Assembly: GCA_018813405.1 (NCBI GenBank)
Contig: JAHJBW010000248.1
Location: 1 to 7,772, forward strand
Length of the DNA stretch: 7,772 nucleotides
Direction of reading: 5' to 3'
DNA from: Candidatus Margulisiibacteriota bacterium
Lineage (GTDB): Bacteria; Margulisbacteria; WOR-1; XYC2-FULL-46-14; JAHJBW01
The notes under the pieces were generated by a model that made no database searches, was not told the DNA's origin, and saw nothing but the letters and a program-made list of their open reading frames with translations. The position numbers were made by a program, and so were the translations under genes. Shown piece by piece: positions 6,112 through 7,772 of the stretch (positions within the stretch are counted from its first letter, which is position 1; each line of letters opens with the position of its first letter).

Positions 6112-6906
6112 TCTGAGCACTTTTTCACCGGCCTCTTCGCCAGCCTTGATAAGCTTTTTGATCTTGCCCGAGTCAAGATCGTGATGCCAGATGTCTTCGG
6201 GAATGTCGGGCGCGATCAACAGGTCTGCCAGCTTCCTGCCCTCTTCGCTCATCTTGTGCAGGGCAATGTCGAGCGCGCGTTCAAAAAGGTGTACCAGGTT
6301 GCCGGGGTCGTGTTTAAAAGGCGGTTTGGGTACCACGTCCACCGCTATTTTGTAGTTGGCCCCCATATCACCCAGCAGCGAGGTCGGCAGATTATTGACA
6401 ATGCCGCCATCGATCAAAAGATGTTTGCCAAGCTTGAGCGGGGTAAATATCCCGGGGAACGCCGCACTGGCGGCAACCGCTTCCATAACACTTCCCTTAT
6501 TCAAGACGACCTCCTTCCCCGTTCGCAGGTCCTGGGCCACCACGGCAAAAGGAAGCTCAAGGTCAGAGAACTGAACGTCGCCAATGTGTGACTTGATGAA
6601 CCTTTTGATCTCATCCAGCGAACTGGGCGCTTCTTTCCATATGGCGGGCTTAAAGAAGCGGAACCAGTTGATCTCTTTGACGGCGATCTGCTCGATCTTT
6701 TCGGGAGAAAGTCCTGCCGCGTAAAGACAACCCACTATGGCGCCGGCACTGCAGGCGGACAGGCACTCGATGTTTATGTTTTTGGCCCGCAGAACCTTGA
6801 GCACGCCGATATGCGCCGTGCCGCGGACCATTCCGCCGGAAAGCGCCAGACCAATCCGCTTTTTAAGTCCCAGGTTGGCAAGAATGCCGTCAACAATGTT
6901 TTGCAT
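6097..6906 (-). CDS. Patatin-like phospholipase (RssA type)
   Basis: A 269-residue single-domain patatin-like serine hydrolase with a Ser-Asp dyad; family members hydrolyse acyl esters of phospholipids or related lipids. The oxyanion loop is LSGGMVRG (22-29), the nucleophile elbow is ACSAG (51-55, Ser53), and the catalytic Asp is in DGGIVNN (166-172). AAFPGIFTPL (148-157) is also typical of the family. The elbow starts with Ala where G-x-S-x-G is usual, and the glycine-rich loop has Met-Val where Gly-Ala is common, so activity should be checked. There is no signal peptide; RssA-type proteins are usually cytoplasmic or membrane-associated. The 3' end overlaps that of the GH48-like gene by 15 bases, tail to tail. 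No ribosome binding site precedes the ATG, which directly follows a -10-like box. Confidence 0.93.
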   Translation of the reverse strand: MQNIVDGILANLGLKKRIGLALSGGMVRGTAHIGVLKVLRAKNINIECLSACSAGAIVGCLYAAGLSPEKIEQIAVKEINWFRFFKPAIWKEAPSSLDEIKRFIKSHIGDVQFSDLELPFAVVAQDLRTGKEVVLNKGSVMEAVAASAAFPGIFTPLKLGKHLLIDGGIVNNLPTSLLGDMGANYKIAVDVVPKPPFKHDPGNLVHLFERALDIALHKMSEEGRKLADLLIAPDIPEDIWHHDLDSGKIKKLIKAGEEAGEKVLRSFVQ

Positions 6907-6913
6907 GAGAGAT

Positions 6914-6919
6914 ATTCTA
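6914..6919 (-). promoter_or_regulatory. -10 box immediately before the patatin-like gene
   Basis: On the minus strand TAGAAT (6919-6914) is followed by exactly seven bases and then ATG at 6906, so transcription would begin at or near the start codon. No Shine-Dalgarno sequence is seen in the preceding 25 bases. The -35 position (6942-6937, TGGATT) is a weak match. A leaderless mRNA is the simplest reading. Confidence 0.45.
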
Positions 6920-6976
6920 CAATAGGATGGGAGAAAAATCCACTTCGTATCAGGTGAAATCCGGCCAGATCCAAAC

Positions 6977-7030
6977 CTAAACCCTCACCAGGTATGAACC
7001 GATACAGGTTCATACCCAGCGTCGCCTTTG
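6977..7030. repeat. Left direct repeat, split by a 28-base insertion
   Basis: CTAAACCCTCACCAG (6977-6991) and CGTCGCCTTTG (7020-7030) together equal the right copy at 7719-7744. The 28 bases between (6992-7019) are absent from the right copy and consist of a 24-base palindrome plus a second CCAG. Only the duplicated stop codon and last codons are present here, so this is a gene-end remnant and not a coding region. Confidence 0.85.
6991..7016. repeat. Inserted palindrome upstream of the nucleotidyltransferase gene
   Basis: Perfect 10-base arms GGTATGAACC (6991-7000) and GGTTCATACC (7007-7016) enclose the loop GATACA. CCAG lies directly on both sides of the 24-base core (6988-6991 and 7016-7019), as a 4-bp target duplication would. 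It ends 27 bases before the TATAAT of the downstream gene. It may be a tiny insertion element, an operator for the downstream pair, or a terminator hairpin for the minus strand (no T-tract follows, so this is the least likely). Confidence 0.8.
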
Positions 7031-7040
7031 CAGTGTGACA

Positions 7041-7049
7041 TGATATAAT
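7041..7049 (+). promoter_or_regulatory. Extended -10 promoter of the nucleotidyltransferase operon
   Basis: TGATATAAT is a perfect extended -10 element (TGn plus TATAAT at 7044-7049). It ends five bases before the first of two adjacent ATG codons (7055 and 7058). No Shine-Dalgarno sequence or -35 hexamer is present. The transcript probably starts at or just before the start codon, i.e. it is leaderless. Confidence 0.6.
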
Positions 7050-7054
7050 TAATA

Positions 7055-7531
7055 ATGATGTTGGAACACTATTACTACGAAAAAGAATTCAAAGTCCTTA
7101 ATAAGCACAAAATAAAGTACTTAGTTATAGGAGGCATTGCTGTAAACCTTTATGGCCTTCATCGTTTTACACGCGATCTAGATCTTATGATTAGTCTATC
7201 ATCTGAAAATTTTGATAAGTTCTTGGAAGTCATGAAAGAACTAGGATATGAATCAAGAGTGCCAAGGTCGGAATGGAAAAAGCATGCAGGAATAGCTTTT
7301 AGAAATAAAACAGATCAAGACAAAAGAATCGATATCTTCTTAAAAAATCCAATAGATTTTGACTCATCGTACAAAAGCCGTAAGATAATCAATGTTGACG
7401 ACAAATTTAGTGTTTCTTGCGTTAGTCTTGAAAATTTAATAGAATTAAAAGAAAAAGCTGATAGGGTAAGAGATTGGATAGACTTAGGATCCCTTAAAAG
7501 GATGATAAAATTAAAAGACAATGAAAAATAG
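7055..7531 (+). CDS. AbiEii/DUF6036-type nucleotidyltransferase, candidate toxin
   Basis: A 158-residue protein with the DNA polymerase-beta-like nucleotidyltransferase core. The glycine motif is YLVIGGIAVNLYG (22-34), followed by the metal-binding pair in TRDLDLMI (39-46; D41 and D43) and a third acidic strand, RIDIFL (91-96; D93). The C-terminal helix ENLIELKEKADRVRDWIDLGSLKRM (126-150) fits the K..A.R..D..D...L pattern of AbiEii/DUF6036 proteins. Members of this superfamily include toxins such as AbiEii and MenA that transfer nucleotides to tRNA or other targets, but many are uncharacterised. The gene is AT-rich and overlaps the next gene by 11 bases. With two adjacent ATGs, ATG 7055 or 7058 could be used. 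The toxin role is inference from family and gene arrangement; the family assignment is firm. Confidence 0.88.
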   Translation: MMLEHYYYEKEFKVLNKHKIKYLVIGGIAVNLYGLHRFTRDLDLMISLSSENFDKFLEVMKELGYESRVPRSEWKKHAGIAFRNKTDQDKRIDIFLKNPIDFDSSYKSRKIINVDDKFSVSCVSLENLIELKEKADRVRDWIDLGSLKRMIKLKDNEK

Positions 7532-7709
7532 ATTAGATAAAAAAACCATTATGAACTTTTATTATTCTGATAAAGAATTATTGGAAATGGAAAAAATGTC
7601 TCCAGGCAAAACCTTGAGGTGGTTGTCGCAAACAAACCGCTTTTTTAACCGTACCCTTTCCAAAAAGCAAAAAAAACTTCAGGATCAGCTTGCCAGTGAA
7701 GGTTGGTAG
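7521..7709 (+). CDS. Small partner protein of the nucleotidyltransferase
   Basis: A 62-residue, Lys-rich protein whose ATG lies inside the end of the nucleotidyltransferase gene (shared ATGAAAAATAG, 7521-7531), suggesting translational coupling. The segment KMSPGKTLRWLSQTNRFFNR (25-44) resembles the [S]-P-x-x-K-L-x-W-L-x-x-x-N-x-F pattern I recall in small proteins encoded next to such nucleotidyltransferases, and is predicted helical. A second possible start is M11 (7551); neither has a convincing ribosome binding site. It is plausibly the antitoxin or a specificity subunit. It has no recognisable DNA-binding domain, so autoregulation is not indicated by its sequence. Confidence 0.7.
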   Translation: MKNRLDKKTIMNFYYSDKELLEMEKMSPGKTLRWLSQTNRFFNRTLSKKQKKLQDQLASEGW

Positions 7710-7718
7710 AAAAAGCTT

Positions 7719-7744
7719 CTAAACCCTCACCAGCGTCGCCTTTG
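7719..7744. repeat. Right direct repeat, at the 3' end of the edge gene
   Basis: An uninterrupted 26-base copy of the left repeat. It contains the stop codon (TAG on the minus strand, 7721-7719) and the last codons of the gene entering from the right. Outside it the two copies diverge at once (C/T at the left border, C/A at the right border), so the repeat is sharply delimited. Confidence 0.85.
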
Positions 7745-7772
7745 ATATCCCTTCAAGCCTCGCCAATCCAGC
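7719..7772 (-). CDS. 3' end of a gene continuing beyond the right edge
   Basis: A minus-strand frame is open from the window edge to TAG at 7721-7719 and encodes AGLARLEGISKATLVRV. The ending (L..L.GI..A.LVRV) resembles the last strand of an ACT regulatory domain such as closes D-3-phosphoglycerate dehydrogenase (SerA) and other amino acid enzymes, but 17 residues are too few for an assignment. Its high GC and exact placement of the stop at the repeat border support a real gene. Before the cassette arrived, its downstream neighbour in the same orientation would have been the patatin-like gene. Confidence 0.55.
   Translation of the reverse strand, partial: AGLARLEGISKATLVRV

Larger units (their letters stand above)
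6977..7744. mobile_element. Candidate acquired cassette bracketed by 26-bp direct repeats
   Basis: Identical 26-base sequences bracket the nucleotidyltransferase operon: the left copy is 6977-6991 plus 7020-7030 (split by an inserted palindrome) and the right copy is 7719-7744. The right copy is the 3' end of a minus-strand gene that enters from the window edge. The DNA between them is AT-rich (18/60 G+C for 7081-7140 by hand count, against 37/60 for 6421-6480 in the patatin-like gene). Duplication of a gene's 3' end around foreign DNA is the usual outcome of site-specific integration, with the resident gene left intact. No integrase or transposase is encoded here, so mobilisation would have to be in trans, or the repeat arose by another duplication mechanism. 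Confidence 0.5.

Noticed and set aside
6181..6591. Plus-strand 136-residue open frame
   Set aside because: It is antisense to the patatin-like gene and has no family signal.
6774..7013. Minus-strand 79-residue frame beginning in the palindrome
   Set aside because: It is out of frame with the patatin-like gene, starts in the inserted palindrome and resembles no protein; its GLDLAG match to the 254-residue protein's start looks like chance.
6977..7744. Integron gene cassette with attC sites
   Set aside because: The repeats lack the GTTRRRY/RYYYAAC core sites and the bulged imperfect palindrome of attC; the repeat equals a gene's 3' end.

Overview
The window looks like a compact stretch of an uncultured bacterial chromosome. 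Genes are packed with short spacers or 3' overlaps, and most have strong AGGAGG-type ribosome binding sites. I cannot place the organism firmly. A short RecO, dispersed palindromic repeats, an ORF6N gene and cell-surface-like proteins without Sec signals would fit a candidate-phylum lineage (for example Margulisbacteria/Saganbacteria), but that is a low-confidence guess. No rRNA, tRNA or CRISPR array was seen.

Layout. Positions 1-1109 (minus) hold recO followed by an overlapping MFS exporter gene that runs off the left edge. Positions 1110-1316 hold a GC-rich palindromic repeat. An AT-rich ORF6N-domain DNA-binding gene (1317-1826, plus) leads into an NtrC-type sigma-54-dependent response regulator (1848-3209, plus). 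Convergent to the regulator, with one base between them, is a 254-residue beta-rich protein (3211-3975, minus). A 144-base divergent control region follows, with a perfect 14-bp palindrome and a TATAAT box. It drives a 663-residue protein (4120-6111, plus) that I identify by motif comparison as a compact, divergent relative of glycoside hydrolase family 48 (processive cellobiohydrolases), with an N-terminal CBM-like domain. A patatin-like phospholipase gene (6097-6906, minus) overlaps its 3' end by 15 bases.

The right end (6977-7744) looks like a small acquired cassette. A 26-bp direct repeat, identical to the last 26 bases (including the stop codon) of a gene entering from the right edge, brackets an AT-rich two-gene operon: an AbiEii/DUF6036-type nucleotidyltransferase and a 62-residue partner, a likely toxin-antitoxin or defence pair. 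The left repeat copy is interrupted by a 24-bp palindrome flanked by CCAG on both sides.

Most interesting are (1) the GH48-like enzyme and its divergent neighbour, both without a Sec signal but apparently sharing an N-terminal motif (KK-[IV]-x-L-A-x(1-3)-D-T), which suggests a common non-Sec sorting or assembly signal, and (2) the nucleotidyltransferase cassette at the duplicated 3' end of a gene.
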